Assembly: GCA_023512255.1 (NCBI GenBank)
Contig: JAILZY010000031.1
Location: 1 to 34,441 of the forward strand
Source of the DNA: a bacterium
GTDB taxonomy: Bacteria > SZUA-182 > DTGQ01
Length of the DNA: 34,441 nt
Direction: 5' to 3'
In this document: positions 23,102-32,800 of the stretch, in pieces
How positions within the stretch are numbered: position 1 is the stretch's first letter
How the letters are laid out: each line of letters begins with the position of its first letter
Program-made: the position numbers and the translations under genes
The notes under the pieces: generated by a model
Database searches by the model: none
Seen by the model: the letters and a program-made list of their open reading frames with translations, nothing else
Told to the model about the DNA's origin: nothing

Positions 23102-25786
23102 ATGGAATCAAGAGAGATACGATCATCATTTTTGCGTTTTTTTGAGCAAAAGGGACATAAGATCCTGCCAGGCTCATCTCTAGTGCCTCATGGAGATCCA
23201 ACCCTGCTTTTTACCAATGCTGGCATGGTTCAGTTTAAGGATATTTTCACCGGCAAAGCGCAGCGGCTCTACCCCAAAGCAGCCACCTGCCAAAAGTGCG
23301 TGCGGGCTGGAGGAAAACACAACGATCTTGAGAACGTAGGCTACACAGCCCGACATCATACCTTTTTCGAGATGCTGGGGAATTTCTCCTTTGGGGATTA
23401 TTTTAAACAGCAGGCTATTGAGCTGGCCTGGGAGTTTCTGATCAAATGGTTGAATCTGCCCGCGGAGAAACTCTGGGTAACCATATTTCGGGAGGATGAT
23501 GAGGCGGGGCGGATCTGGACCGAAACGGTCGGCCAGCCGGAAGAGAGAATCATTCGGCTGGGGGAAAAAGACAATTTCTGGGCTATGGGAGATACCGGCC
23601 CCTGTGGCCCATGCTCGGAGATTTTGATTGATCAGGGACCTGAGTTTAGCTGCGGACGGCCTGAGTGTGCACCCGGCTGTGACTGTGACCGCTACCTAGA
23701 GCTATGGAACTTAGTCTTTATGCAGTATGAGCGCTCAAAAGAAGGTAAGCTTTCTCCCCTGCCAAAGCCAAGCATTGATACCGGCATGGGCTTAGAGCGT
23801 GTTTCGGCTGTTTTGCAGGGAGCCAAATCAAATTACGAAACCGATCTTTTCTGGCCCATCATCCAGATGATCGAAGAGCTTTGCGGTCGCCAATATCAGA
23901 GCGGCTATTTCAAAGCCAAAGATAATGTCTCCATTCGGGTTATCGCTGACCATGCCCGCTCCTGCACCTTTCTGATTGCCGATGGGGTTTTGCCCTCAAA
24001 TGAAGGCCGGGGATATGTACTGCGGCGAATCATCCGCCGGGCTGCCCGGCATGGCAAGATGCTGGGCATCGAGCGGCCTTTCCTGTTTCAGACTATTGAG
24101 CGGGTAGTTTCAGTCATGAAAGAAGCTTATCCTGAGCTTGAGGATCGACAGAACCTGATCGCTTCGGTAATCAAGCAGGAGGAGGAGCGCTTTTCCCATA
24201 CCCTGGAGCGTGGGATGGCTGTGCTAGATGAGATCATAGCCAAGGCTAGACAGCAGGCGACGGCTGATCTAGTAGACCAGACAGCAGCGGGGAAAGAAGG
24301 GCGGATTGTGCCAGGTGAGGAAATCTTCAAGCTGTACGATACCTTTGGCTTTCCAGTTGACCTTGCTCAGGATATTTTAAAAGAAAACGGCCTAGAATTT
24401 GATCAGGCTGGATTTGAGGCCAGTCTTGAGCAGCAGCGCAAGATGGCCCGCCAGGCCTGGGTGCAAGGGGCAGAGAGCCGACAGCTTTCCCCTGCCCTTT
24501 TGCCACTTGCCCGTGAGCTTCCCCCTACCCGCTTTCTCGGATACACCGAAAATCAATGCCAGGCTAGGGTTTTGGCTATCCTACAAAATGGCCAGCGAAT
24601 AGAGAAGGCAAACCAGGGCGATGAGGTTGAGATTATCCTTGATCAAACTCCCTTCTACGGAGAGAAGGGTGGCCAGGTCGGTGATCAGGGTATCCTGAAA
24701 AAAGAGAGGATGCGAGCCGAAGTATTTGACACCAAGTGGCTGACCCCATCCCTTGTTATCCACCGGAGCCGGATCAAAAAAGGCTCTCTCCAAGAAGGAG
24801 ACGACGTTCAGGCCATGATCAATCAGGAGCGCCGAAATAGCATTGCCCGCAATCATACGGCTACGCACCTTCTGCATGCCGCCTTGCGGCAGATCCTAGG
24901 CGATCATGTCAAACAGGCAGGCTCTTTGGTCGAGCCCGACCGCCTGCGGTTTGATTTTACCCATTTTACCGCTGTCCTACCAGAAGAGCTAGCCAAGATT
25001 GAGCTTTTGGTCAATGAAAAGGTGCTTGAAAATCTAGCCGTAATCACCAAAGTCATGAGCCGTGAGGAAGCGGTCAAGGTGGCTGTGGCCCTCTTTGGCG
25101 AAAAATATGACCAGCAGGTCAGAGTGGTCCAGGCAGGTGATTTCAGCTCTGAGGTATGTGGCGGAACTCACACCAAGAGCACAGGAGAAATCGGCCTGTT
25201 TAAGATCATCAATGAATCGAGCATTGCCGCTGGTGTGCGCAGGATTGAGGCTGTAGCCGGGCTGGGTGCCTATCAGTATGTGCGCCAGATCGAGCAGGAA
25301 ATTAAGAGTGCAGCCAAACTCCTAAAATCAGACCTGGCTATAAGTCGCCGGATCGAACAACTGTTGGCTACAAACCGCCAGCAAGAGAAGGATATCCAGC
25401 GGCTAAAGGATAAACTGGCAGCCAGCATCACCTCGGCTATCCTGGAGAAGCGGCAAAAGGTGGATGATGTTACTGTCCTGGCCCATCATGTCCGAGAGCT
25501 CGATCTTGATGCAGCAGGATTGCGCGATATGGCCGATCTTCTCAAAGACCGTCTCCGCTCAGGAATCATTGTCCTTGGCAGCACCCAGGACGGCAAGGTA
25601 AACCTGGTGGCAGTGGTAACCAATGATCTTATTAGCCGATTCCATGCGGGAAATATCATCAAGAAGGTTTCGGCTATTGTCGGAGGCAGTGGGGGAGGGC
25701 GCCCGGCCATGGCCCAGGCAGGCGGTAACAGGCCGGAGAAACTAGATGAGGCCCTGCTTCAGGTGGTTGAGATTATTAAAGAATAG
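23102..25786 (+). CDS. alaS: alanyl-tRNA synthetase
   Basis: Charges tRNA-Ala and edits mischarged serine and glycine. 894 residues. I choose ATG 23102 (family start MESREIRSSFLRFFEQKGH), preceded by TAGGAAT; the frame's earlier ATG at 23057 lies inside nadA. Domains: class II catalytic core (motif 2 region HHTFFEMLGNFSFGDYF; GDTGPCGPCSEI), a cysteine insertion CGRPECAPGCDC, an RNA-binding helical domain, an editing domain with the HTATHLLH zinc motif (about residue 585) and CGGTHT (about 685), and a C-Ala tail with GSGGGRPAMAQAGG. All zinc-site residues are present. The stop lies within a 16-bp repeated unit. Confidence 0.97.
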   Translation: MESREIRSSFLRFFEQKGHKILPGSSLVPHGDPTLLFTNAGMVQFKDIFTGKAQRLYPKAATCQKCVRAGGKHNDLENVGYTARHHTFFEMLGNFSFGDYFKQQAIELAWEFLIKWLNLPAEKLWVTIFREDDEAGRIWTETVGQPEERIIRLGEKDNFWAMGDTGPCGPCSEILIDQGPEFSCGRPECAPGCDCDRYLELWNLVFMQYERSKEGKLSPLPKPSIDTGMGLERVSAVLQGAKSNYETDLFWPIIQMIEELCGRQYQSGYFKAKDNVSIRVIADHARSCTFLIADGVLPSNEGRGYVLRRIIRRAARHGKMLGIERPFLFQTIERVVSVMKEAYPELEDRQNLIASVIKQEEERFSHTLERGMAVLDEIIAKARQQATADLVDQTAAGKEGRIVPGEEIFKLYDTFGFPVDLAQDILKENGLEFDQAGFEASLEQQRKMARQAWVQGAESRQLSPALLPLARELPPTRFLGYTENQCQARVLAILQNGQRIEKANQGDEVEIILDQTPFYGEKGGQVGDQGILKKERMRAEVFDTKWLTPSLVIHRSRIKKGSLQEGDDVQAMINQERRNSIARNHTATHLLHAALRQILGDHVKQAGSLVEPDRLRFDFTHFTAVLPEELAKIELLVNEKVLENLAVITKVMSREEAVKVAVALFGEKYDQQVRVVQAGDFSSEVCGGTHTKSTGEIGLFKIINESSIAAGVRRIEAVAGLGAYQYVRQIEQEIKSAAKLLKSDLAISRRIEQLLATNRQQEKDIQRLKDKLAASITSAILEKRQKVDDVTVLAHHVRELDLDAAGLRDMADLLKDRLRSGIIVLGSTQDGKVNLVAVVTNDLISRFHAGNIIKKVSAIVGGSGGGRPAMAQAGGNRPEKLDEALLQVVEIIKE

Positions 25787-25815
25787 GATCTATACTTTTA
25801 AGAATAGGATCTATA
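25779..25815. repeat. 16-bp duplication spanning the alaS stop codon
   Basis: AAGAATAGGATCTATA occurs at 25779-25794 (containing the alaS TAG) and again at 25800-25815, separated by CTTTT. The repeat extends imperfectly into the spacer. Confidence 0.9.
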
Positions 25816-25999
25816 GTTTGGCATTTTTTTCTCCGTCGATTTTACTTAGGGTTGGTATGAAAGATAACTTTTCAAGAATTTCAAGGCATGGAAAGAGATT
25901 CTTGCAAAAGTGTAGGATCTATGCTTTTGCCTTTTCCGCCGCTCCTGCAAAAACAGGAATGACGCGAGGCTTTGATGTTACGAATAAGGAGAGAAAATA
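25787..25999. other. gap between alaS and the phasin-like gene
   Basis: No gene accepted. An 84-codon frame (25746-26000) overlaps the alaS end and repeats its own phrase because of the duplication, so it is spurious. A strong AAGGAGAG ribosome site precedes ATG 26000. Confidence 0.55.
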
Positions 26000-26392
26000 A
26001 TGAGTGAGGAGAGCAAATTCAGTGAGTTTTTTCAAAAGTTGTTCGCTGCTGGATGGGGATTTATCACCTTTTCCGAGGAAAAAGCCAAAAATTTCATCGA
26101 TGAAATGATTCGCCGTGGAGAGATCAGCCAGAAAGAGGGCGAAGGGCTGATGAAGAATATCATGGAAAAAATCCAAACCGGAAGCCGCGAGACCGAGCAG
26201 AAGGTCAAAGAATTAATTCGCAAATACTCAAAGGCCGCTAAAGCCCCCTTGGAGGGTGGAGAGGAGTTGGCCGCAGCTAAGGCTCAGATTGAGGATTTGC
26301 GAGCCAAAATCGCCGAGCTGGAAAAAAGGCTAGCCGAAGTCGAGAGAAAGAGCGGGGCAGAGACTGGAGAGGAGCCGACGTCGCAATCTTGA
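26000..26392 (+). CDS. phasin-like coiled-coil protein
   Basis: A 130-residue, highly charged helical protein. The N-terminal FQKLFAAGWGFITFSEEKAK and the GEISQKEGEGLMKNIMEK region follow the pattern of the PhaF/phasin-related proteins (COG3937 type) often found next to AarF/UbiB-type kinase genes. A C-terminal heptad segment (QIEDLRAKIAELEKRLAEVE) should form a coiled coil. The family is linked to polyhydroxyalkanoate granule surfaces or to regulation, but no PHA synthase is in the window, so a granule role is unproven. It ends 16 bases before the kinase gene; strong ribosome site. Confidence 0.75.
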   Translation: MSEESKFSEFFQKLFAAGWGFITFSEEKAKNFIDEMIRRGEISQKEGEGLMKNIMEKIQTGSRETEQKVKELIRKYSKAAKAPLEGGEELAAAKAQIEDLRAKIAELEKRLAEVERKSGAETGEEPTSQS

Positions 26393-26408
26393 TCTTGTCG
26401 GCTCAGGT

Positions 26409-28100
26409 ATGGCCCTCTCCGGTCTTAATCAGACATATAAAAATATCCGTCGCCTCAGGACCATTCTGAATGTCCTTTTTAAAAATGGTTTTGGACACCT
26501 GATTGAGCGACTAAAACTCCAACACCTCATCAGCGCAGGCCAGCGGGTTTTTGGGCACAAGAGGTATCCGCCGCTTGAAGCGGACCGTATTTCTATGCCC
26601 ATTCGGGTTCGGATGGTGTTTGAAGAGCTTGGCCCCACCTTTATTAAACTTGGGCAATTGCTGAGCATCCGAACCGATCTTATCCCCGAGGAGTTTGCCA
26701 CTGAATTCCGCAAACTCCAAGACAGGGTGCCGCCGGTCCCTTTTCCCGAAATTAGGGCGCAAATCGAATCGGAGCTGAAGGCTCCGTTAGAGTCCGTCTT
26801 TTCTTATGTAGACCCAATCCCCTATGGCGCGGCCTCTATTGCCCAGGTCCATGAAGCCACTCTGCTCGATGGCCGACAGGTGGTAGTAAAGGTACAGCGG
26901 CCTAAGATAGAGGAAATTATCGACACTGATATCAACATCCTCTTTCACCTGGCCGCTCTGCTTGACCGCTATGTCCCGGAAAGCAAGGTCTACTCGCCTT
27001 CTGATATTGTCGATGAATTTTCCAAGTCAATCAAACGGGAACTAGACTTTACTATTGAGGCCGGCAATACCCAGCGCTTTTACGATAACTTTGCCAAAGA
27101 TCGGCATGTGGTGATTCCCAAAGTCTTCTGGGAGCTTACTACCAAAAAGGTTCTAGTCCTTGAGCGGCTCCGCGGCTTGCGCATTGATCAGATTGAGGCT
27201 ATGAAGGAGCGGGGATGGGACACGGCTAAGATCGCCCTCCTGGGATGCAAGATTTTCCTGAGGCAGATTCTAGAGCATGGGTTTTTCCATGCTGATCCCC
27301 ACCCGGGAAATCTCCTGGTTATGGCTGAGGATGTACTGGCGATGATTGATTTTGGAATTGTCGGGCGACTGGATAGAGAACTTAAGGAAAGCTGCTCGGT
27401 TATTTTCTTCTCCCTGCTAAATAAAGATTACGACCGACTGGTTCAGGAGTATATAAAAATTGGATTCACCAGCCCCGAGACTAATATAAGACATTTTCGG
27501 CAAGATTTTATTGAATTTCTGGAGACCTATCTCGATCGGCCTCTAAAACTTCTCAATATCGGAGAGATCATCACCCATACCGTGGAAATCTCCTTACGGC
27601 ATCGTATCAGAACCCCCAAAGACCTTATCCTCCTTGGCAAAACCCTGCTGTTTATTGAAAGTATCGGCACCAAGCTCGATCCTAATATCAGTCTTCTGGC
27701 TATATCCCGGCCCTATGCCCGCAGACTTCTCAGCCGAAGGTTTCACCCCCAGAGACTGCTCAGCGAGGCCAGGGCCAACCTGCTTGACCTCTCCGACCTC
27801 ATCAGGCCGCTTCCACGGCAACTTCGCACCCTGATCCAAAAGCTCATCGACGGCCAACTGGAGATTGAATTTGTCCATCTTGGTCTGGAAAATCTGATTA
27901 ATGAGATCGACCGCTCCAGCAACCGGATTGCTTTCGGGCTGATCATCTCCTCCCTGATTATCGGATCGTCCATTGTTATGCATACTCAAATCGGTCCAGC
28001 ATTTTTGGGATTGCCGCTTATTGGAATTATCGGCTATATGTCTGCTGGAATCATGGGGTTGTGGCTGGTAATTTCTATCCTAAGATCAGGAAAGCTCTAA
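26409..28100 (+). CDS. AarF/UbiB-family (ABC1) atypical kinase
   Basis: A 563-residue protein-kinase-like ATPase required in other bacteria for ubiquinone or other isoprenoid-quinone synthesis. Family signatures: FIKLGQLLSIRTDLIPEEF (KxGQ at about 80-83), the Ala-rich nucleotide loop GAASIAQVHEA, the ATP lysine in VVVKVQRP (Lys161), HADPHPGN (about 294-301) and MIDFGIVGRL with DFG (about 313). Two C-terminal hydrophobic segments (about 505-560) anchor it in the membrane, as usual. The stop is 1 base before the next ATG, giving translational coupling with the permease. Organisms of this type usually make menaquinone, so the quinone link is inference. Confidence 0.92.
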   Translation: MALSGLNQTYKNIRRLRTILNVLFKNGFGHLIERLKLQHLISAGQRVFGHKRYPPLEADRISMPIRVRMVFEELGPTFIKLGQLLSIRTDLIPEEFATEFRKLQDRVPPVPFPEIRAQIESELKAPLESVFSYVDPIPYGAASIAQVHEATLLDGRQVVVKVQRPKIEEIIDTDINILFHLAALLDRYVPESKVYSPSDIVDEFSKSIKRELDFTIEAGNTQRFYDNFAKDRHVVIPKVFWELTTKKVLVLERLRGLRIDQIEAMKERGWDTAKIALLGCKIFLRQILEHGFFHADPHPGNLLVMAEDVLAMIDFGIVGRLDRELKESCSVIFFSLLNKDYDRLVQEYIKIGFTSPETNIRHFRQDFIEFLETYLDRPLKLLNIGEIITHTVEISLRHRIRTPKDLILLGKTLLFIESIGTKLDPNISLLAISRPYARRLLSRRFHPQRLLSEARANLLDLSDLIRPLPRQLRTLIQKLIDGQLEIEFVHLGLENLINEIDRSSNRIAFGLIISSLIIGSSIVMHTQIGPAFLGLPLIGIIGYMSAGIMGLWLVISILRSGKL

Positions 28101-28101
28101 C

Positions 28102-29484
28102 ATGATGGCTAAACTATCCGTTCATACCATATTCATTATAAGCTGCCTTTTGACTATTTATCTAATTCTCAGAAGACCATATCTTTATATCAGAATGGGC
28201 AAGCGGCACCTGCGACTTGAAAGTTATTTCCTCGGGGCCCTCCTTGGACCGATACTGATCATGATTTTCGGCATCCTCGACTATACCCAGATCATCAATG
28301 GGCTCAAAGGAGGCCGAGGTCTCAATCCGTTCGGTATCCTGATCCTGTTTCTGTCTATGGTCTTCATGAGCATATTTTTGGATATCACAGGCTTTTTTGA
28401 ATGCTGTGCCCGATTTGCTCTCAAATGGGCTGGATCAGATGGTATACGCCTTTTTTTCTCTCTCTATCTTATGGTTTCAGTGCTTACCATATTCACCTCA
28501 AACGATATCATTATTCTTACCTTTACCCCGTTTATATACTACTTTGCCAAAAATGCCCACATAGATCCCAAGCCGTATCTGATTGCTGAATTTTTTGCCG
28601 CCAATACCTGGAGTATGATGCTCTACATAGGCAATCCGACCAATATTCTGCTGGCCGCAGCCTTTGGCCTCCACTTTGATAAATATTTCAAATGGATGTT
28701 TCTGCCAACACTGGCTGCGGGCCTGGTTAGCATCGTGGGGCTGTTTGTCGTTTTCCGAAAGAGTATCTCTAAACCAATTAAGGTCAGACAAGTTGATAAT
28801 CCCTTTGATGCCCTGACCGACAAGACCGGAGCCGCCCTTGGGCTCTTGCTGCTCGGCGGCTGTATTGTGGCCCTGGCTGTTGCTCCCTACCTTGGGGTTG
28901 AAATGTGGATCATTTCGCTGGTCTTTGCCCTGGCTCTGCTCTTTATTCTAATTTTCCGTGATTCGTCAGTGGCCCTGCTTCGGCAGAGGATAAGGGATAA
29001 GAAGCGATTTATGGTAGGCGAGACCTTGCGCAAAATGCCCTGGACAGTTGTCCCCTTTGTCCTGTCATTGTTCATCACGGTTGAGGCTCTTCATCTCTAT
29101 GGAGTTACTCGTGAGATTGGACTTTGGTTCAGAAGCATCTGCGGCCAGTCGGCTACTGCCTATGGCCTTGTCTATGGAGCGGTCTCAGCCCTCTCAGCCA
29201 ATGTTCTCAATAACATCCCGATGACAGTGGCTTCGGTGTCAGTTATTCGTGGCCTTAGTGGGAAAAACCTCTTGGCTGCTGCCCTGGCTACGGCTGCCGG
29301 ATCAAACCTTGGAGCCAATATAACCCCAATCGGGGCGCTAGCTGGAATCATGTGGATGAGCATTCTGCATACTAAGGATTTTCACCTTTCTTTTAAAGAA
29401 TTTGTACGCTATGGTCTGATGATCACTCCCTTCACCATCCTGGCCTGCCTTGGGGTCCTAGCCCTGGAATTGGCTATCTTTTGA
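28102..29484 (+). CDS. ion-transporter-superfamily permease (ArsB/NhaD/CitM type)
   Basis: A 460-residue integral membrane protein with about ten to twelve hydrophobic segments. Two opposed re-entrant regions carry the superfamily signatures: TSNDIIILTFTPFI followed by IGNPTNILLA, and NNIPMTVASV followed by GSNLGANITPIGALAGIMW. These fit the ArsB/NhaD/SLC13-like group that moves arsenite, sodium or organic anions; no arsenic genes are nearby, so I do not call it ArsB. It is coupled to the AarF/UbiB gene with one base between, and is the last gene of the phasin-kinase-permease cluster. Confidence 0.82.
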   Translation: MMAKLSVHTIFIISCLLTIYLILRRPYLYIRMGKRHLRLESYFLGALLGPILIMIFGILDYTQIINGLKGGRGLNPFGILILFLSMVFMSIFLDITGFFECCARFALKWAGSDGIRLFFSLYLMVSVLTIFTSNDIIILTFTPFIYYFAKNAHIDPKPYLIAEFFAANTWSMMLYIGNPTNILLAAAFGLHFDKYFKWMFLPTLAAGLVSIVGLFVVFRKSISKPIKVRQVDNPFDALTDKTGAALGLLLLGGCIVALAVAPYLGVEMWIISLVFALALLFILIFRDSSVALLRQRIRDKKRFMVGETLRKMPWTVVPFVLSLFITVEALHLYGVTREIGLWFRSICGQSATAYGLVYGAVSALSANVLNNIPMTVASVSVIRGLSGKNLLAAALATAAGSNLGANITPIGALAGIMWMSILHTKDFHLSFKEFVRYGLMITPFTILACLGVLALELAIF

Positions 29485-29507
29485 GATCTTGAGCTGCGTG
29501 GGAGAGC

Positions 29508-29590
29508 CGTCTACGTGGGAAAGCCAGATGCATGGGAAAGCCGGCTGGAAGCAAGCTGTGTGGGAAAGCCGGCTGGAAGCCGGCTCTACA
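29508..29590. repeat. GC-rich repeat cluster (AAGCCGGCT units)
   Basis: Four imperfect units with the phrase TGGGAAAGCC in about 80 bases; the last two are almost identical and palindromic. Similar short palindromic intergenic repeats occur in many bacterial genomes; no function assigned. Confidence 0.65.
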
Positions 29591-29750
29591 TCCCGCTCCC
29601 CAAGAGAGGCTATAGGGTAGCCGCTCTCTTCTGGGCAGGTACCAGACTTCTCGGTGTATTCCACGCATGAAAAAGCTGCCTTTAGAAGCTTGTCTGAAAA
29701 AAGGGAGAGAGACTGAAAGAGAGAGGAGCCACCGAAGATAAGGCTCGTGG

Positions 29751-29839
29751 CTCCTCTCACGGGGGTAGGAGGGATAGTGGCAAGCCAAATTGGCTTACCT
29801 CAGGATAGTTGACTCCTCTCACGGGGGTGAGGAGGGATA
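29751..29839. repeat. pair of hairpin-forming direct repeats
   Basis: CTCCTCTCACGGGGGT followed by (GA)GGAGGGATA occurs at 29751-29776 and 29813-29839. Each unit pairs within itself (CTCCTC/GAGGAG). The pair lies just downstream of the 3' end of the minus-strand gene and of the plus-strand permease, so may mark transcript ends. Confidence 0.6.
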
Positions 29840-29879
29840 AGGAAAAGGGTTTTGCTCTGCTGTGTTTTTGAAGGATAGG

Positions 29880-32800
29880 TTATTTTAGATATTTGAGATA
29901 ATGTCGAAAGATGAGCAGAGCATCCATCGGGGTTATCTCACCGTCGCGATTGAGATCGAAATAATCAGCACACGGCCCAGATGACAGGTAACAGTGTAAA
30001 ACCATGGTTACATCCGCTGGAGTTACCTCTCCATCGCCATCGGCATCCTCGGGACAAAGATATACAAAACAGCCTCCGGATGAAGAAAAACTAGCCAGAT
30101 GATCCTTCAACTCTTTAAGCTGTATGGGGTAGCGCTCACCCTTAAGACCGCCCCTAACCATAAATTTCAACCAGAGGAGATAGCCGCTCGCCCCTTGCGG
30201 AATGGCACCCAAGGCGGTCAATCCTCCTGCTTTAAGAGTGCCTGGTGGCTCAATCTGATTGACCTCTAAGAAGGGAAAGGATGCGGCCATATCACCGGCC
30301 TCAAAACCTGTGTACTCCAAAATAGTGGCATCATAGCTAACCTTGAATCCGAGTGAAGAGACCTGATTGGGCGAATTTTGAATCTTGACCCCAATCCGGA
30401 TCTCTTGCCCCATCCTACCAGATGCTCCTTCGATATCCAAATTTCCAAAGCTGCTCTCATCACATTCTGCTACTGCTGTCTGGCCCGCGCTGACCTCACC
30501 GCCGCCCTCGCTGCTAGCAGCTTCGACACCGCTTTCCGATCCATGCGCTTCGCTTTCAAGCCCTGGGCCGAAAGTCTCAAGCTTCGGCTCTGCCCCTTGC
30601 GCTTCGGTTTCTAATTCAGAGCCAGATATTCCGCTTTCTGGCTCTGAGCCGGACGCTTCGATCTCCAATTCCGGGCTAGCTGGTGTTTCGCTTTCAAGCC
30701 CTGGGCCGGAGGTCTCAAGCTTCGGCTTTTCAAGCTTCGGCTCTGCCCCTTGCGCTTCGGTTTCTAATTCAGAGCCAGATATTCCGCTTTCTGACTCTGA
30801 GCCGGACGCTTCGATCTCCAATTCCGGGCTAGCTGGTGTTTCGCTTTCTGGCCCTGGGCCGGAGGTCTCAAGCTTCGGCTTTTCAAGCTTCGGCTCTGCC
30901 CCTTGCGCTTCGGTTTCTGGAGCAGCAACTTCTGGGCATCCCTCATCTATTTCTCCATTACAGTCATTGTCCCGGCCATCGCAGCTTTCTGTTGCCTTGG
31001 GATTGACATTCGGGTCGCGGTCATCGCAATCCTGATGGTTCAAGACATACCCTGGCGGCATCTGGCAAGTTATAAACTCAGTATCCGCATTACCACAGCC
31101 ATCAGCATCAGCATCTTGAAAAAAGGAGTGGAGAGGATAGACAGTAAAGGTAGTGGCCGAGCTGGCCGCGCCAATGGCTGAGGAGGCGGCTACAGTTACG
31201 ATGTAGGTACCTGCCGAAGCGTAAATATCAAGATAGCAGGTCGCCTGATAGAATAGCTGGCCGCTGCTGTTATCAGTGGCTGGAGAAATATCAAGGGGAA
31301 TGATTTTCCCTACCGGATTAATAATTCGGACCTGCAAGCCGGTGAGCTCACTGCCAGCTAGAACCTTGACTACAACCTGATCGGTGGGGCAGTAAGTTGT
31401 CTGATCCAGGCTGATCTGAAGCTCCATCCCAGGGGCATAGTCTGCTGCCACGGACAATGCCCATATAGCCTGGGCAGTGCTAATCGTGTTGCTAGAATAA
31501 ACTCCGGCTATGTTATCCCATCCTCCATCTTGGTTTTGGGTAGCCATCAGCCAGGCAGCACCCCGGGCCAAAGAGTCATTCCCCCTGCCACATTCGGCCA
31601 GGGCGATCATGGCCATAGCCGTGCTAGAAACATTGCTGATCTCACCCTTTTGAATACCCCAGCCGCCATCATCATTCTGGCTGTCAATCAGCCATTGGGC
31701 GGCTCTGTCCACAAGCTGATAGTCATACTGGGCTTTTTTGAGAATAATTGTGGACATGGCTGTCTGGCCCACGGTTTCCCAGTGGCCATCTAGGCTATTG
31801 GCTATAAGATACTGAATTCCACGGCTGAGTGAGGTATTTGACCTATCATACCCTGCACCCAGCAAGGCGATCAAAGCAAAATCGGTAGAAAAAACACTGC
31901 TCTCTCCCTTGGCCTCTCTCCACAGACTGCCCCAGCCGCCGTCGCTATTCTGCCCGAGAGTGAGCGCCGCGGCTGCCTGTGAGATAGCTGACTGAGCGAC
32001 CTTTTTGCCACTCTGAGCTAAAGACCAAACGCATAGTCCGCTAGTATCCGTTTCAACCCCAACAATTGATGGATAATAGATGCTCCACCAGGCCCATCCG
32101 CCACTTTGAGAGTGCAGGAGAAGATCGATCGCCTGATCAATGCTCGATGAGGGTATAGCCGAGGGAAAAGCGTTCACAGCCGCAGATAATCCTAAAATAG
32201 CCCAGGCTGTCGATGCCGGGATGAGATAATCACCCAGATAGTCTCCTGTCTCAGAAATATGGCTATCCATCCAAGCCAAAGCGCTCTTGAGCTGCTGGCC
32301 ACGATAGCCGCTTTGAGCCAAAGCCAGGACAGCTTTGGCGGTTTCAGCATTATGGCTAGGCCAGCCTGGGAATCTTCCCCATCCAAAATCTTTATTCTGC
32401 CCGGCCAAAACCTTGCTCTGGCCGGTCTGAATATCAGAGGCCTCGCCGGCATAGGCAAAAACTTCAAGCCCATCGATAGCCTCACTTATGCTATATTCTG
32501 AATAGTGGCTACGCAGATACTCAATCGCCCTCTGAACCTGCGGACTGGATGCCGACTCAGCTAAAATCAGGGCCAAAGCCGCCTCTTGCACCCCAGCTAC
32601 ACTCGACTCACCGGCAAAAGCCCCCCAAAACCCATCAGGATTCTGGTTAGCCTTGAGCCAAGCTATACCATCAGCCACCACCTGAGAGCTACCGCCCGTT
32701 CTGCCCGCTTTCAGGAAAGCGATAACCGTCAGAGCAACGATCTTTGTATTGCCTACGCTTGGATCGGCAAAATTGCTCTGCACCTTTGACTCTAACCACG

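Larger units (their letters stand above)
29485..29879. other. 395-bp intergenic region with GC-rich repeats
   Basis: No gene; minus-strand frames here translate the repeat. It holds four degenerate units of GTGGGAAAGCC (29508-29590), the last two as GTGGGAAAGCCGGCTGGAAG, which also form a palindrome (AAGCCGGC...GCCGGCTT). Further on are an odd palindrome AAGCCAAATTGGCTT (29782-29796) and two copies of a hairpin-forming CTCCTCTCACGGGGGT...AGGAGGGATA unit (29751-29776 and 29813-29839). Confidence 0.65.

Noticed and set aside
26429-26762. Minus-strand frames over the AarF/UbiB gene
   Set aside because: Antisense shadows of a clearly conserved plus-strand gene.
29458-29788. Two minus-strand frames of about 100 codons
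   Set aside because: They translate the GC-rich intergenic repeat units and overlap the permease end.
30385-31035. 216-codon plus-strand frame opposite the acidic linker
   Set aside because: Antisense translation of the Ser/Glu/Pro repeat; no ribosome site and the minus-strand protein is continuous through it.
32192-32485. Minus-strand 97-codon frame inside the toroid gene
   Set aside because: Alternate-frame shadow of the repeat-rich 1109-residue protein.
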